A DNA stretch of 64,000 nucleotides from Ewingella sp963519305 (GTDB lineage Bacteria; Pseudomonadota; Gammaproteobacteria; Enterobacterales; Enterobacteriaceae): contig CAUQMS010000019.1 in the NCBI GenBank assembly GCA_963519305.1, positions 1 through 64,000 on the forward strand. The letters run 5' to 3'. Shown piece after piece: positions 34,961 through 44,186 of this stretch (the first letter of the stretch is position 1; every line of letters begins with the position of its first letter). A program made the translations under genes and the position numbers. Under the pieces are notes generated by a model. That model did not search any database and was not told the DNA's origin. It was given only the letters and a program-made list of their open reading frames with translations.

Positions 34961-35859
34961 GGCTTTTTCTCCTCGTCATGTCCTTTTTCAGCATGATCTT
35001 CCTCTTTCACATAGTTCGGACCCACGCCGAGGAAGTGGAATGCGGTGGCCGCAAAGGTCGCGGCGAAGCCGATGGCAGCCAGCGGCTTCCAGATGCCTTT
35101 CCACAACGTGATAGCCGGACTGATGGCCGGATCCTTCGGCAAACCGTGGTACAGCTCGGGTTTGTCGGCATGGTGCAGCACGTACATCACATGCGTGCCG
35201 CCGACGCCCTGCGGGTCATATAAACCGGCGTGGTCAAAGCCGCGCCCCTGAAGTTCGCTGACGCGTTCAGCCGCCAGATCTTTCATGGCCTCTTTGGTGC
35301 CGAAATGAATGGCGCCGGTCGGGCAGGTTTTGACGCAGGCCGGTTCCTGGCCGACGGTCACGCGGTCAACGCACAGCGTGCATTTATAGGCACGGTTGTC
35401 CTGCGCATTGATACGGGGCACGTTGAACGGGCAACCGGCGATGCAGTAACCACAGCCGATACAGTGTTCCGACTGAAAATCGACGATGCCGTTGGCATAC
35501 TGAATAATTGCCCCTTCCGCCGGGCAGGCTTTCAGGCAGCCTGGATCGGCGCAGTGCATACAGCCGTCTTTGCGGATCAGCCACTCCAGCTTGCCGTTCT
35601 CTTCGACTTCAGAAAAACGCATCACCGTCCAGGATTTGGCGCTCAAATCCATCGGATTGTCATACACGCCGGTGTTGTGGCCGACGTCATCGCGCAGGTC
35701 GTTCCATTCGGAACAGGCCACCTGACAGCCTTTGCAGCCGATGCAGGTGGTGACGTCAACCAGCTTCGCCACTTCCTGCTGATGGTCCCGAGCGCGCGGC
35801 GCAGGCGTAAATCCGTTGGTTGCGGACTTACGAAGTATGTCCTGAGATTGCATTGCCAT
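34957..35859 (-). CDS. fdoH: Formate dehydrogenase-O iron-sulfur subunit FdoH
   Basis: 300-aa beta subunit with four [4Fe-4S] ferredoxin motifs (CIGCKGCQVACSEW, CMHCADPGCLKACP, CIGCGYCIAGCPFN, CTLCVDRVTVGQEPACVKTCP) and one C-terminal membrane helix (AIGFAATFAATAFHFLGVG). It relays electrons from FdoG to FdoI. It lies 12 bp after fdoG. Confidence 0.96.
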   Translation of the reverse strand: MAMQSQDILRKSATNGFTPAPRARDHQQEVAKLVDVTTCIGCKGCQVACSEWNDLRDDVGHNTGVYDNPMDLSAKSWTVMRFSEVEENGKLEWLIRKDGCMHCADPGCLKACPAEGAIIQYANGIVDFQSEHCIGCGYCIAGCPFNVPRINAQDNRAYKCTLCVDRVTVGQEPACVKTCPTGAIHFGTKEAMKDLAAERVSELQGRGFDHAGLYDPQGVGGTHVMYVLHHADKPELYHGLPKDPAISPAITLWKGIWKPLAAIGFAATFAATAFHFLGVGPNYVKEEDHAEKGHDEEKKP

Positions 35860-35871
35860 AATTCGTCTCCC

Positions 35872-38800
35872 TTACGCCTTTTCCAGGTTGACCAGAAACG
35901 CCTTAAATTCCGGCGTTTGCGAGTTGGCGTCACCTACCGATGGCGTCAGCGTATTCGCCAGGAAGCCTTTACGGGTCTCCCCCTCAAAACCCCAGTGACA
36001 CGGAATACCGATGGTGTCGACCGGTTTACCGTCAATGGTCAGGGTCTTGATGCGCTTGGTCACTACCGCTTTGGCCAGAATATAGCCGCGCTTGGACGAC
36101 ACTTTGACGCTGTCGCCCGCAGCAATATTTTTGGATTTCGCCAGCGCTTCGCCGATCTCCACAAACTGCTCAGGCTGAGCAATGGCGTTGAGCAGCGCGT
36201 GCTTGGTCCAGTGGCGGAACAGCTCGGTGATGGAATAGGTGGTGGCAACATACGGGAAGTCCGCCGCGGTGCCCATATTGGGTAGATCACTGGCGAATAT
36301 GCGTGCCACCGGGTTGGACACTACGTTCGGGTGCAGCGGATTGGTGCCGAGCGGCGTTTCAATGGGTTCGTAGTGTTCCGGGAACGGACCGTCGGCCATT
36401 TTATCTATGGCAAACAGACGCCCCATGCCTTCGGGCTGCATGATAAATGGCCCGACGCCGCTGCCGGGCGCGGCGTTGCTGTAGTCGGCGACATCAAAAC
36501 CGGCCCATTTCGCGCCATCCCAGCGAATGATTTCGCGTTTCGGATCCCACGGCTGGCCCTGCGGATCTACGGACGCGCGGTTATAGAGAATGCGGCGGTT
36601 AAGCGGCCACGACCACGCCCAGCCGGAGGTACAACCGAGGCCAGACGGATCGGCATTGTCACGGCGCGCCATCTGGTTACCGGCTTCGGTCCAGCTGCCG
36701 GTATAAACCCAGCAGAAACTGGCGGTGCTGCCATCGTTTTTCAGCTGAGCGAAGGTGGAAAGCTGCTGGCCTTTCTTCGCCACCACGTTGCCCTGCGGAT
36801 CGGTGAGATCCGCCAGCGCTTTGCCGTTAGCTTCGCGGGCGATCTCCTCCGGCAGCGGGTCAAGCGGGTCATGATAGTCCCACGCCATATTCATTACCGG
36901 CAGCGGGTTGGCGCCGCCCTCTTTCTGATACAGCTCGCGCAGTTTCATAAACAGGCGGGCAATAATTTTGGCATCGTGCAGCGCTTCACCCGGCGGCTCA
37001 GCCGCCTGGAAATGCCATTGCAGCCAGCGGCCGGAGTTTACAATCGAACCGTTCTCTTCGGCAAAACAGGATGACGGCAGGCGGAACACTTCGGTCTGCA
37101 CGTCGGCGGTCTGAATATCGTTCATCGCGCCGTGGTTCTGCCAGAAGTTGGAAGACTCGGTCACCAGGGGGTCGATCACCACCATGTACTTGAGTTTTGC
37201 GAGCGCACGCGAAGACTTGTTCTTGTCCGGGAACGCCGCCAGCGGGTTGAAGCCCTGCACGATGTAGCCGTTCATTTTACCTTCGGCCATCAGTTCGGCC
37301 TGCTGCATCACATCGTAGCTTTTGTCCCACTTCGGCAGCCAGTCATAGCCCCAGTCATTGTCAGCCTGTGCGTGATCGCCCCAGAAGCTTTTCATCATAC
37401 TGACGAAGAAATTCGGCGTGTTTTTCCAGAAATTCACCTGCCCGTCGAGCAGCGCAGACGGCGTTATCTCTTTCAGGTATTGCGTCAGCGATGTCTGCTT
37501 TTCAGAAGGTAAACCGATGTAACCCGGCAGGTTCAGCGACAGCAAACCAAGATCGGTATAACCCTGAATATTCGAGTGTCCACGCAGCGCATTCACACCG
37601 CCGCCCGGCATACCGATGTTGCCGAGCAGCAGCTGAATCATCGCCGCACAGCGGATCATTTGCGCGCCGCCGGTGTGGTGAGTCCAGCCCAGTGCGTAGA
37701 GAATGGTGGAGGTTTTGTCGCGCACGCAGGTTTCGGCCAGAACCGAGCTTATCAGCAGGAAATCCTCTTTCGAGGTACCGCAGAGGCGCTCGACCAGTTC
37801 CGGCGTGTAGCGCGAGACGTGCTGTTTCAGCAAATTCCACACGCAGCGCGTGTCATGCAAGGTTTTGTCCTGCTTCGCGAAGCCGTTTTCGTCCAGCTGA
37901 TAGTGCCAGCTCTCTTTATTGTAGGTTTTTTTCGCGGCGTCAAAACCGCTGAACAAACCCTCGTTGAATTCGAAATCTTCCCGCACCAGCAGGCTGGCAT
38001 TGGTGTATTCGCGCACGTAATCGTGCTGGATTTTGTCGTGGGTGATCAGGTAGTTGATCATGCCAAGCAGGAAAACGGCATCGGAACCAGCGCGGATCGG
38101 GGAATAGATATCGGCGACGGCGGCACTGCGGTTAAAGCGGGGATCGACCACGATGACTTTGGCGTTATTGCGGGTTTTGGCCTCGATCACCCATTTGAAA
38201 CCGACCGGGTGCGCTTCGGCGGCATTACCGCCCATGATTAAAATCACGTTGGCGTTTTTGATGTCCACCCAGTTGTTGGTCATCGCGCCGCGGCCAAAGC
38301 TTGGGGCCAGTGCCGAAACGGTCGGGCCGTGGCACAGGCGGGCCTGACAGTCGATCGCCAGCATCCCCATCGCGCGGGTGAATTTCTGGTCCAGCAGCCC
38401 GGTTTCGTTACTCGCCGCCGACGAACAGAGCATTCCCGTGGTCAGCCAGCGGTTGACGGTCACGTTGTTGTCGTTCTTTTCGACGAAGTTGGCATCACGG
38501 TCATCTTTCATCAGACGGGCGATACGGGAAATCGCCTCGTCCCAGCTGATACGCTGCCATTTATCAGAGCCCGGCGCGCGGTATTGCGGATGCGTCAGGC
38601 GGCCTTTGCTGTGAATATAATCCAGCACGCCCGCCCCTTTAGGGCACAGCGAGCCGCGACTCACCGGATGGTCCGGGTCACCTTCTATATGGAAGATGTT
38701 TTCGCTGACGTTCTTGGCACCGTCACCCTGGCTGTAGATCAAAATGCCACAGCCGACCGAGCAATAGGTACAGTTATTGCGGGTTTCCCGCGAGCGGAGC

Positions 38801-38919
38801 AGCTTATACTGGCGGGTTTCCGCCAGCGCCAGCGACGGTGCAAAACCGAGTAACGTCGCTGTTGTGCCTGCCATTCCGCCCGCGCAGATTTTAAATAACT
38901 GTCTTCTGCTGACCTGCAT
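35872..38919 (-). CDS. fdoG: Formate dehydrogenase-O catalytic subunit FdoG, cysteine form
   Basis: 1015-aa periplasmic Mo/W-bis-MGD enzyme oxidising formate to CO2. A Tat signal (MQVSRRQLFKICAGGMAG) directs export. The [4Fe-4S] ligands are Cys50, 53, 57 and 92. The key position 196, selenocysteine (UGA) in E. coli FdoG, is cysteine here (codon TGC at 38334-38332) in ARLCHGPTVSALAPSFGRGA. The frame is open throughout with no in-frame TGA and no need for a SECIS. Residue 191 is also Cys where I recall Asn in E. coli. ATG 38919 was chosen because it starts the Tat peptide and has GGAAGGAG 7 bp upstream. Activity is expected to be lower than a Sec enzyme, but Cys homologues are functional in other bacteria. 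Confidence 0.96.
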   Translation of the reverse strand: MQVSRRQLFKICAGGMAGTTATLLGFAPSLALAETRQYKLLRSRETRNNCTYCSVGCGILIYSQGDGAKNVSENIFHIEGDPDHPVSRGSLCPKGAGVLDYIHSKGRLTHPQYRAPGSDKWQRISWDEAISRIARLMKDDRDANFVEKNDNNVTVNRWLTTGMLCSSAASNETGLLDQKFTRAMGMLAIDCQARLCHGPTVSALAPSFGRGAMTNNWVDIKNANVILIMGGNAAEAHPVGFKWVIEAKTRNNAKVIVVDPRFNRSAAVADIYSPIRAGSDAVFLLGMINYLITHDKIQHDYVREYTNASLLVREDFEFNEGLFSGFDAAKKTYNKESWHYQLDENGFAKQDKTLHDTRCVWNLLKQHVSRYTPELVERLCGTSKEDFLLISSVLAETCVRDKTSTILYALGWTHHTGGAQMIRCAAMIQLLLGNIGMPGGGVNALRGHSNIQGYTDLGLLSLNLPGYIGLPSEKQTSLTQYLKEITPSALLDGQVNFWKNTPNFFVSMMKSFWGDHAQADNDWGYDWLPKWDKSYDVMQQAELMAEGKMNGYIVQGFNPLAAFPDKNKSSRALAKLKYMVVIDPLVTESSNFWQNHGAMNDIQTADVQTEVFRLPSSCFAEENGSIVNSGRWLQWHFQAAEPPGEALHDAKIIARLFMKLRELYQKEGGANPLPVMNMAWDYHDPLDPLPEEIAREANGKALADLTDPQGNVVAKKGQQLSTFAQLKNDGSTASFCWVYTGSWTEAGNQMARRDNADPSGLGCTSGWAWSWPLNRRILYNRASVDPQGQPWDPKREIIRWDGAKWAGFDVADYSNAAPGSGVGPFIMQPEGMGRLFAIDKMADGPFPEHYEPIETPLGTNPLHPNVVSNPVARIFASDLPNMGTAADFPYVATTYSITELFRHWTKHALLNAIAQPEQFVEIGEALAKSKNIAAGDSVKVSSKRGYILAKAVVTKRIKTLTIDGKPVDTIGIPCHWGFEGETRKGFLANTLTPSVGDANSQTPEFKAFLVNLEKA

Positions 38920-39063
38920 GAAAGACTCCTTCCTATCATTTGTTAACACATTGCATTCACATTGGCGCTTTCCCCGCCGCAGCGAGGGGCGCTAAAATAG
39001 TGGATTAAATCCGGACTGTAATTGTGGTCTATTGTAACCGGAATGTTTATAAGGTTATTGCCA

Positions 39064-39909
39064 ATGGATGTCCATCGCGTAAACGAATTTGACGAAAAAG
39101 ATGACCATAAAGTGACGCAGATCATCGGTGCCACCCGTAAAAAGGTGATGCAGCGCGGGCATCTCGATGCGCCACAAGATGACTGGATTGCCGAAGAAGT
39201 ACCTGTGGCGCTGGTGTACAACGGCATCTCGCACGTGGTAATGATGGCGTCACCCAAAGAGCTCGAGGCCTTTGCGCTGGGGTTTTCGCTCTCGGAAGGG
39301 ATTATCGAATCGATGTCTGATATCTACGGTATCGAGGTGTCATCGAACTGCAATGGCATAGAAGTTAACATTGAGTTATCCACCCGCCGCTTCGCCGGGC
39401 TGAAAGAGCGCCGTCGCGCAATGGCGGGCCGCACCGGCTGTGGCGTTTGTGGCATCGAGCAGTTGGGCGATCTCTTCCGGCCGCTGGCACCGCTGCCGTT
39501 CACGCAGACGTTTAATTTGTCGAATCTGGATAACGCGCTGCATCAGCTGAAATCGGTACAAACCATCGGCCAGCTGACCGGCTGCACGCACGCCGGGGCC
39601 TGGCTCAGTCCGCAGGGCGAACTGCTCGGCGGCTGCGAAGACGTCGGACGCCACGTCGCATTGGATAAAATCCTCGGCGTTCGGGCGAAAAAACCAGACT
39701 GGCAGGCGGGTGCCGCGCTGGTCTCCAGCCGTGCCAGCTATGAAATGGTGCAGAAGGCCGCCATGTGCAGCGTCGAAATCCTTTTCGCCGTTTCGGCCGC
39801 CACCCAGCTTGCCGTCGATGTCGCCGAACGCTGTAACCTGACGCTGGTCGGTTTCAGCAAACCCGGCCGGGCGACGGTATATACCCATGCACAGCGGCTG
39901 AAAGGGTAG
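39064..39909 (+). CDS. fdhD: Formate dehydrogenase sulfurtransferase FdhD
   Basis: 281-aa protein that delivers sulfur from IscS to the bis-MGD cofactor of formate dehydrogenases. The active CxxC is in GRTGCGVCGIEQL. Conserved GCTHAGAWLSPQGELLGGCEDVGRHVALDK and LVSSRASYEMVQKAA follow. ATG 39064 has AAGG nine bases upstream; an ATG at 39043 would add seven residues. It is divergent from fdoG, as in E. coli. Confidence 0.94.
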   Translation: MDVHRVNEFDEKDDHKVTQIIGATRKKVMQRGHLDAPQDDWIAEEVPVALVYNGISHVVMMASPKELEAFALGFSLSEGIIESMSDIYGIEVSSNCNGIEVNIELSTRRFAGLKERRRAMAGRTGCGVCGIEQLGDLFRPLAPLPFTQTFNLSNLDNALHQLKSVQTIGQLTGCTHAGAWLSPQGELLGGCEDVGRHVALDKILGVRAKKPDWQAGAALVSSRASYEMVQKAAMCSVEILFAVSAATQLAVDVAERCNLTLVGFSKPGRATVYTHAQRLKG

Positions 39910-40028
39910 AAATTACGGCAGAATGGTCCGAATCGCACCTTAGACCGTTTGCGGCATGCCTTAGTTAATCTCGCTCTAAGCCCCGTATAACAGCATCTTA
40001 CGAATACCCGCACAAAGTGCGGAGCATA

Positions 40029-40047
40029 GATAATCATTTTCAATATC
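40029..40047. promoter_or_regulatory. Fur box upstream of sodA
   Basis: GATAATCATTTTCAATATC matches the 19-bp Fur consensus at 15 positions and lies 82 bp upstream of the sodA start. Iron-dependent repression of sodA by Fur is established in E. coli. Confidence 0.75.
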
Positions 40048-40128
40048 ATTTAATTAACTATAATGATCCGACTGATTACGCGGTGCTCACATCAGAAAGT
40101 GCCGCCCTACACTATGGAGACGATGAAC

Positions 40129-40749
40129 ATGAGTTATTCACTGCCATCACTGCCTTACGCATACGACGCACTCGAACCGCATTTCGACAAAGAAACGATG
40201 GAAATCCATCACTCTAAACATCATCAGGCGTACGTTAACAACGCTAACGCTGCGCTGGAAAGCCTGCCAGAACTGGCAAAACTGTCTGTTGAAGAACTGA
40301 TCGCTAACCTCGATAAAGTTCCTGCTGACAAGAAAGTGGCTCTGCGTAACAACGCAGGCGGCCACGCTAACCACAGCCTGTTCTGGAAAGGCCTGAAAAC
40401 CGGTACCACCCTGCAGGGCGACCTGAAAGCGGCTATCGAACGCGATTTCGGCAGCGTTGACGCTTTCAAAGAAACCTTTGAAAAAGCAGCAACCACCCGT
40501 TTCGGTTCAGGCTGGGCGTGGCTGGTTCTGAAAGACGGCAAACTGGCGGTGGTTTCTACCGCTAACCAGGACAGCCCGTTGATGGGTGAAGCCGTCTCTG
40601 GCGCATCAGGTTACCCGCTGCTGGGTCTGGATGTTTGGGAACACGCTTACTACCTGAAATATCAGAACAAACGCCCTGATTACATCAAAGCGTTCTGGGC
40701 TGTAGTGAACTGGGACGAAGCAGCAAAACGTCTGGCTGAAGCGAAGTAA
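40129..40749 (+). CDS. sodA: Superoxide dismutase [Mn] SodA
   Basis: 206-aa cytosolic manganese superoxide dismutase. The metal ligands are His27, His82, Asp168 and His172; NNAGGHANHSLFW and the Gln-containing ANQDSPLMG are those of the Mn form. ATG 40129 gives MSYSLPSLPYAYDAL as in E. coli, with GGAG 10 bp upstream. The longer frame to 40063 would overlap the promoter. A Fur box lies upstream and a strong terminator downstream. Confidence 0.97.
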   Translation: MSYSLPSLPYAYDALEPHFDKETMEIHHSKHHQAYVNNANAALESLPELAKLSVEELIANLDKVPADKKVALRNNAGGHANHSLFWKGLKTGTTLQGDLKAAIERDFGSVDAFKETFEKAATTRFGSGWAWLVLKDGKLAVVSTANQDSPLMGEAVSGASGYPLLGLDVWEHAYYLKYQNKRPDYIKAFWAVVNWDEAAKRLAEAK

Positions 40750-40788
40750 TTTCGCGCCCCCCTTAACCGGGTTACAGTTCGCACAATC

Positions 40789-40812
40789 GGCGGGGTCTTC
40801 CCCGCCTTTTTT
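40789..40812 (+). terminator. sodA terminator
   Basis: GGCGGGG-TCTT-CCCCGCC followed by six T residues, 39 bp after the sodA stop. Confidence 0.9.
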
Positions 40813-40888
40813 ATGTTTGTAATTTGCAGCCCATTCATTCCAATATCCGATCCCGCTCTCAGTTCTCAAATAAATCCTCTTCCAGCCC

Positions 40889-40915
40889 TTAAGTTTGTCT
40901 TAAGTCTTCCGATAT
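40889..40915 (+). promoter_or_regulatory. Sigma-28 (FliA) promoter of the HBM chemoreceptor
   Basis: TTAAGTTT-N11-TCCGATAT, 7 of 8 and 6 of 8 matches to TAAAGTTT/GCCGATAA with the correct 11-bp spacer, ending 63 bp before the start codon. Confidence 0.75.
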
Positions 40916-40978
40916 GCCTTTAACAAAGGCTTCACAAAAAACTCACCTTATGAGCAAGGACGTCGGCGGAGAACAGTT

Positions 40979-42925
40979 ATGGCAAATGGAACCGGTCTAT
41001 CACAACACATTGAAAACCTGAAAGTCGGCACCAAACTCGGATTGGGTTTTGGTTTGGTGTTAGTCATCGCGGTGGTTATCGCTGCCGTCGGCATGGTGAA
41101 GTTCAAAGACATCAACGATCGCGCGGAGAAAGTGGATTTCAGTAACCAGATGAATACGTTACTCAATGATGCCCGCCTCAGCCGCACGTTGTACCAGCTC
41201 AATTACAGCCCTGATTATCTGGCTAAAAACCAGCGCAGTATTGCGGAGCTGCAAAAGCTTATCGAAAGTTCGAAGGGCAAGCTGGTGTGGGATGCGCAGA
41301 GTCAGGCCAACCTCGATCAGGTGCCGGTGAAAATCAAAGAGTACATTCATGCTCAGGCCGAGTTTAAACAGGCCGTCGATGAAAAAGACGCCGTGCGTAA
41401 AAGCTGGAACCTGTCGGAAACCGAAGATGTCGTCAGACGCTTGCAGGAGCAACTGCGGGTAGAAGATGCCGATCCGGCTATTCGTCTGTCATTGGCCGAG
41501 GTGATTCAGAAACTGATCAGCGTGCGTTATTACGTGCGCGGCCTGCTGCTGAACATGGATAAAGAGTCCGAAACCACGCTGCTTAAAGCTATCGATGATA
41601 CGCAGGCCAACGCCAAAAAACTCAATGCCCTGTTGCTCCCTAACCAGCAGGAGACGCTGGCACCACTGATGACTGCGCTGGCGACCTATAAATCCCACGT
41701 GGTGGCTTACATGCCTGCTTACGAGCGTGAACAGCAGAACTCGCAACTGCTGTCAGTCAAAGCCACAGAGATGAATACGCTGGTCAGCAAAATCTTTAAA
41801 AATGAGCTGGATAATACGCATCAGGATATCCGTCGGGCGCTGATCATGATGGCCATCATCACCCTGGCAGCGCTGTTTATCGGTGCGCTGATCGCCTGGC
41901 GCATTACCCGCCAAATCACCCGTCCGCTGCGTGCTACGCTGGCAACGGCCGAGCTGATTGCCAAGGGCGACCTGACGGCGGCACAGTCCACACCGCGCCG
42001 TGATGAGCTGGGTATGTTGATGAACGCCGTGGCCGGCATGAGCCACAATCTGCGCAATATGATTTATGAGATTCGCATGGGTGTGAGCCAGGTGTCTCAC
42101 GCCGCCGCCGAGATTGCAGCGGGTAACACGGATTTATCCTCACGTACCGAGCAGCAGGCCGCCGCCGTCGAAGAGACCGCCGCCAGCATGGAGCAGCTGA
42201 GTTCGACAGTGAAACAGAACGCCGAGAATGCACACCATGCCAGCAAACTGGCGTCTGAGGCATCGCAAACCGCCACGCGCGGCGGCAAGCAGGTTGGTGA
42301 TGTCGTCGTCACCATGCAGCAGATCTCCGGCAGTTCTAAGCGGATTGCTGAAATTACGTCGGTGATCAACGGCATCGCCTTCCAGACTAATATTCTGGCG
42401 CTGAACGCCGCTGTCGAAGCCGCACGCGCGGGTGAACAGGGGCGCGGTTTCTCCGTTGTGGCATCCGAAGTTCGTTCGCTGGCACAACGCAGCGCCCAGG
42501 CCGCCAAAGAGATCGAAGGGCTGATTGCCGAATCGGTCGAGCGCGTAAACACCGGTGCGAAGCTGGTCGAAAATACCGGCCGTACCATGCAGGACATCGT
42601 GCAGTCGGTGACGAACGTGCGCGATATCATGGGTGAAATTGCGTCAGCATCCGATGAGCAGAGCCGGGGCATTGCGCAGATTTCCCAGGCGATCGTCGAG
42701 ATGGACAGCACCACGCAACAGAACGCCGCCCTGGTGGAACAATCCGCAGCAGCGGCGGATTCGCTGGAAGACCAGTCCCGCGTACTGACCAATGCGGTTT
42801 CGGTGTTCCGGTTGTCAGAGAATGACAATTTTGTGGCACCGGAGAATAAACGTGGCCCGGCGGCCAAAGCCCTGCCCGCAGTACGCCCGGCCAGTACGCA
42901 GCAGGGGAATTGGGAGATCTTCTGA
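40979..42925 (+). CDS. Methyl-accepting chemotaxis protein with HBM-type sensor
   Basis: 648-aa chemoreceptor. The first membrane helix (LGLGFGLVLVIAVVIAAVGMV) is followed by ~250 residues of all-helical periplasmic domain of the size of helical bimodular (HBM) sensors, which in Pseudomonas McpS bind TCA-cycle acids. Then come a second helix (ALIMMAIITLAALFIGALIAW), HAMP, and a signalling hairpin with EAARAGEQGRGFSVVASEVR at its tip. The last five residues are NWEIF, one change from the CheR/CheB-docking pentapeptide NWETF, so this is probably a high-abundance-type receptor with its own methylation tether. A sigma-28 promoter precedes and a terminator follows. Confidence 0.93.
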   Translation: MANGTGLSQHIENLKVGTKLGLGFGLVLVIAVVIAAVGMVKFKDINDRAEKVDFSNQMNTLLNDARLSRTLYQLNYSPDYLAKNQRSIAELQKLIESSKGKLVWDAQSQANLDQVPVKIKEYIHAQAEFKQAVDEKDAVRKSWNLSETEDVVRRLQEQLRVEDADPAIRLSLAEVIQKLISVRYYVRGLLLNMDKESETTLLKAIDDTQANAKKLNALLLPNQQETLAPLMTALATYKSHVVAYMPAYEREQQNSQLLSVKATEMNTLVSKIFKNELDNTHQDIRRALIMMAIITLAALFIGALIAWRITRQITRPLRATLATAELIAKGDLTAAQSTPRRDELGMLMNAVAGMSHNLRNMIYEIRMGVSQVSHAAAEIAAGNTDLSSRTEQQAAAVEETAASMEQLSSTVKQNAENAHHASKLASEASQTATRGGKQVGDVVVTMQQISGSSKRIAEITSVINGIAFQTNILALNAAVEAARAGEQGRGFSVVASEVRSLAQRSAQAAKEIEGLIAESVERVNTGAKLVENTGRTMQDIVQSVTNVRDIMGEIASASDEQSRGIAQISQAIVEMDSTTQQNAALVEQSAAAADSLEDQSRVLTNAVSVFRLSENDNFVAPENKRGPAAKALPAVRPASTQQGNWEIF

Positions 42926-42948
42926 GGTGCCAGTAATCTGAAATAAGA

Positions 42949-42975
42949 ATGCGCCCGCTGCGGCGCATTTTTTTT
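42949..42975 (+). terminator. Terminator of the HBM chemoreceptor gene
   Basis: ATGCGCC-CGCTGC-GGCGCAT followed by an eight-base T run (counting the last stem base), 24 bp after the stop codon. Confidence 0.85.
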
Positions 42976-43041
42976 GCGACTTTTTAGCACTGCCATTGCA
43001 GGGTATGCTGAAAGTCTGGACATCGGCATGACGGAGGCTCT

Positions 43042-43722
43042 ATGCACTACCCGGACGTATATATTGGCGCGATAAAATCCTATGAAAACAATGCGCCCAG
43101 CGCCATCGGCAAGCGTCAGGTCAATGGCGTTCTGCACCTGACTTCACTGGGGCTGGAAGGTGATGAGCAGGCTGAGAAGTCATACCACGGCGGCCCGGAC
43201 CGCGCCCTGTGTCACTTTCCACGCGAACACTACGCCTGGCTGCGTCAGCACTTTCCTGAACAGGAAGATCGCTTTCATCCACCGGCGTTTGGCGAGAATT
43301 TGTCCACACTGGGGCTGACCGAAGACAACGTGTTTATTGGTGATATTTTCCGCTGGGGTGACGCACTGATTCAGGTGACCCAGCCGCGATCACCCTGCTA
43401 CAAGCTGAATAGTTTTCTGCACTGTCCGCAGATGTCGCAGGTCTTACAGGACAGCGGCCGCTGTGGCTGGCTCTACCGGGTGATCGCCACCGGCAATGTC
43501 AGCGGTGACCGGACGTTTGAGCTGATGACCCGCAACAGTGAGGTCTCCGTCGCGCAGGCGATCTCTATTGCCTTCAATATGCCCTTCGATGAAGAGCAGT
43601 ACCGCCGTTTAATGGCCGCAGCGGGGCTTTCCGCCAGCTGGAATAAAACCATGCAGATGCGTCTGGTGAACCGCAAGATCGAGGATTTTGGACGGAGATT
43701 GTTTGGTTCGGCGGGGAAATAA
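43042..43722 (+). CDS. yiiM: MOSC-domain protein YiiM
   Basis: 226-aa MOSC protein, a molybdenum-cofactor-dependent N-hydroxylated-compound reductase in E. coli. The Moco-binding MOSC core includes GLEGDEQAEKSYHGGPDRALCHFP and QPRSPCYKLN, where the latter Cys is the molybdenum ligand. The C-terminal helical domain matches E. coli YiiM. In E. coli yiiM also lies close to sodA. ATG 43042 follows GGAGGCTCT. Confidence 0.93.
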   Translation: MHYPDVYIGAIKSYENNAPSAIGKRQVNGVLHLTSLGLEGDEQAEKSYHGGPDRALCHFPREHYAWLRQHFPEQEDRFHPPAFGENLSTLGLTEDNVFIGDIFRWGDALIQVTQPRSPCYKLNSFLHCPQMSQVLQDSGRCGWLYRVIATGNVSGDRTFELMTRNSEVSVAQAISIAFNMPFDEEQYRRLMAAAGLSASWNKTMQMRLVNRKIEDFGRRLFGSAGK

Positions 43723-43725
43723 GAC

Positions 43726-43754
43726 AATACCCTCCCCTTTACAGGGAGGGTATT
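43726..43754. terminator. Bidirectional terminator between yiiM and yibL
   Basis: AATACCCTCCC pairs with GGGAGGGTATT around a 7-nt loop, only 3 bp past the yiiM stop and 5 bp before the yibL stop. A/T runs lie on both sides. Confidence 0.85.
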
Positions 43755-43758
43755 TAAA

Positions 43759-44121
43759 TCAGAAGGCTTTTTTCGCGTAACCGGTCACAACTTTCAGGCC
43801 CATTTCCCGGCCCAGCGCCGTCATCGGGTGAACCACCACGATACCGCGTACGACTTTTTTCAGCGTGCCCATATCGGCCTGCTCTTTCTTGGTGATTTCG
43901 CGGCTGAACGGCAGCGTAGCCAGCTTTTGTGCTTCTTTGCTCAGCTTGTTAACGCGAACGTCTTTCAGACGGGCGATTTCCGCCGCCAGCTTCTCTTTTT
44001 CTTCTTCATGCTTGGAAATCAGTTCAGAGTTGCCCTGCTGAATAACCGTCGCATCTTTGTGATTCAGTGCGTCCAGCATGTCGCTGAGGCGTTTGATTTC
44101 GGCTTTTTCGACTTCTTTCAT
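43759..44121 (-). CDS. yibL: YibL family ribosome-associated protein
   Basis: 120-aa basic protein with an N-terminal coiled coil (EVEKAEIKRLSDMLDALN..., EEEKEKLAAEIARLKDV) and the conserved tail RGIVVVHPMTALGREMGL, as in E. coli YibL. Association with ribosomal subunits has been reported. In E. coli it is next to mtlR; here a MocR/LysE pair lies between. Confidence 0.92.
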   Translation of the reverse strand: MKEVEKAEIKRLSDMLDALNHKDATVIQQGNSELISKHEEEKEKLAAEIARLKDVRVNKLSKEAQKLATLPFSREITKKEQADMGTLKKVVRGIVVVHPMTALGREMGLKVVTGYAKKAF

Positions 44122-44186
44122 AATGTTTTCGACCCGTGCGTGCCACGTCGGGCACGATGTTGCTCAAGATAATAATGTGTAGTGTA

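Noticed and set aside
39934..39956. Possible SoxS/MarA box upstream of sodA
   Set aside because: The GCAC half fits but the other half does not match the marbox; position relative to the promoter is unclear.
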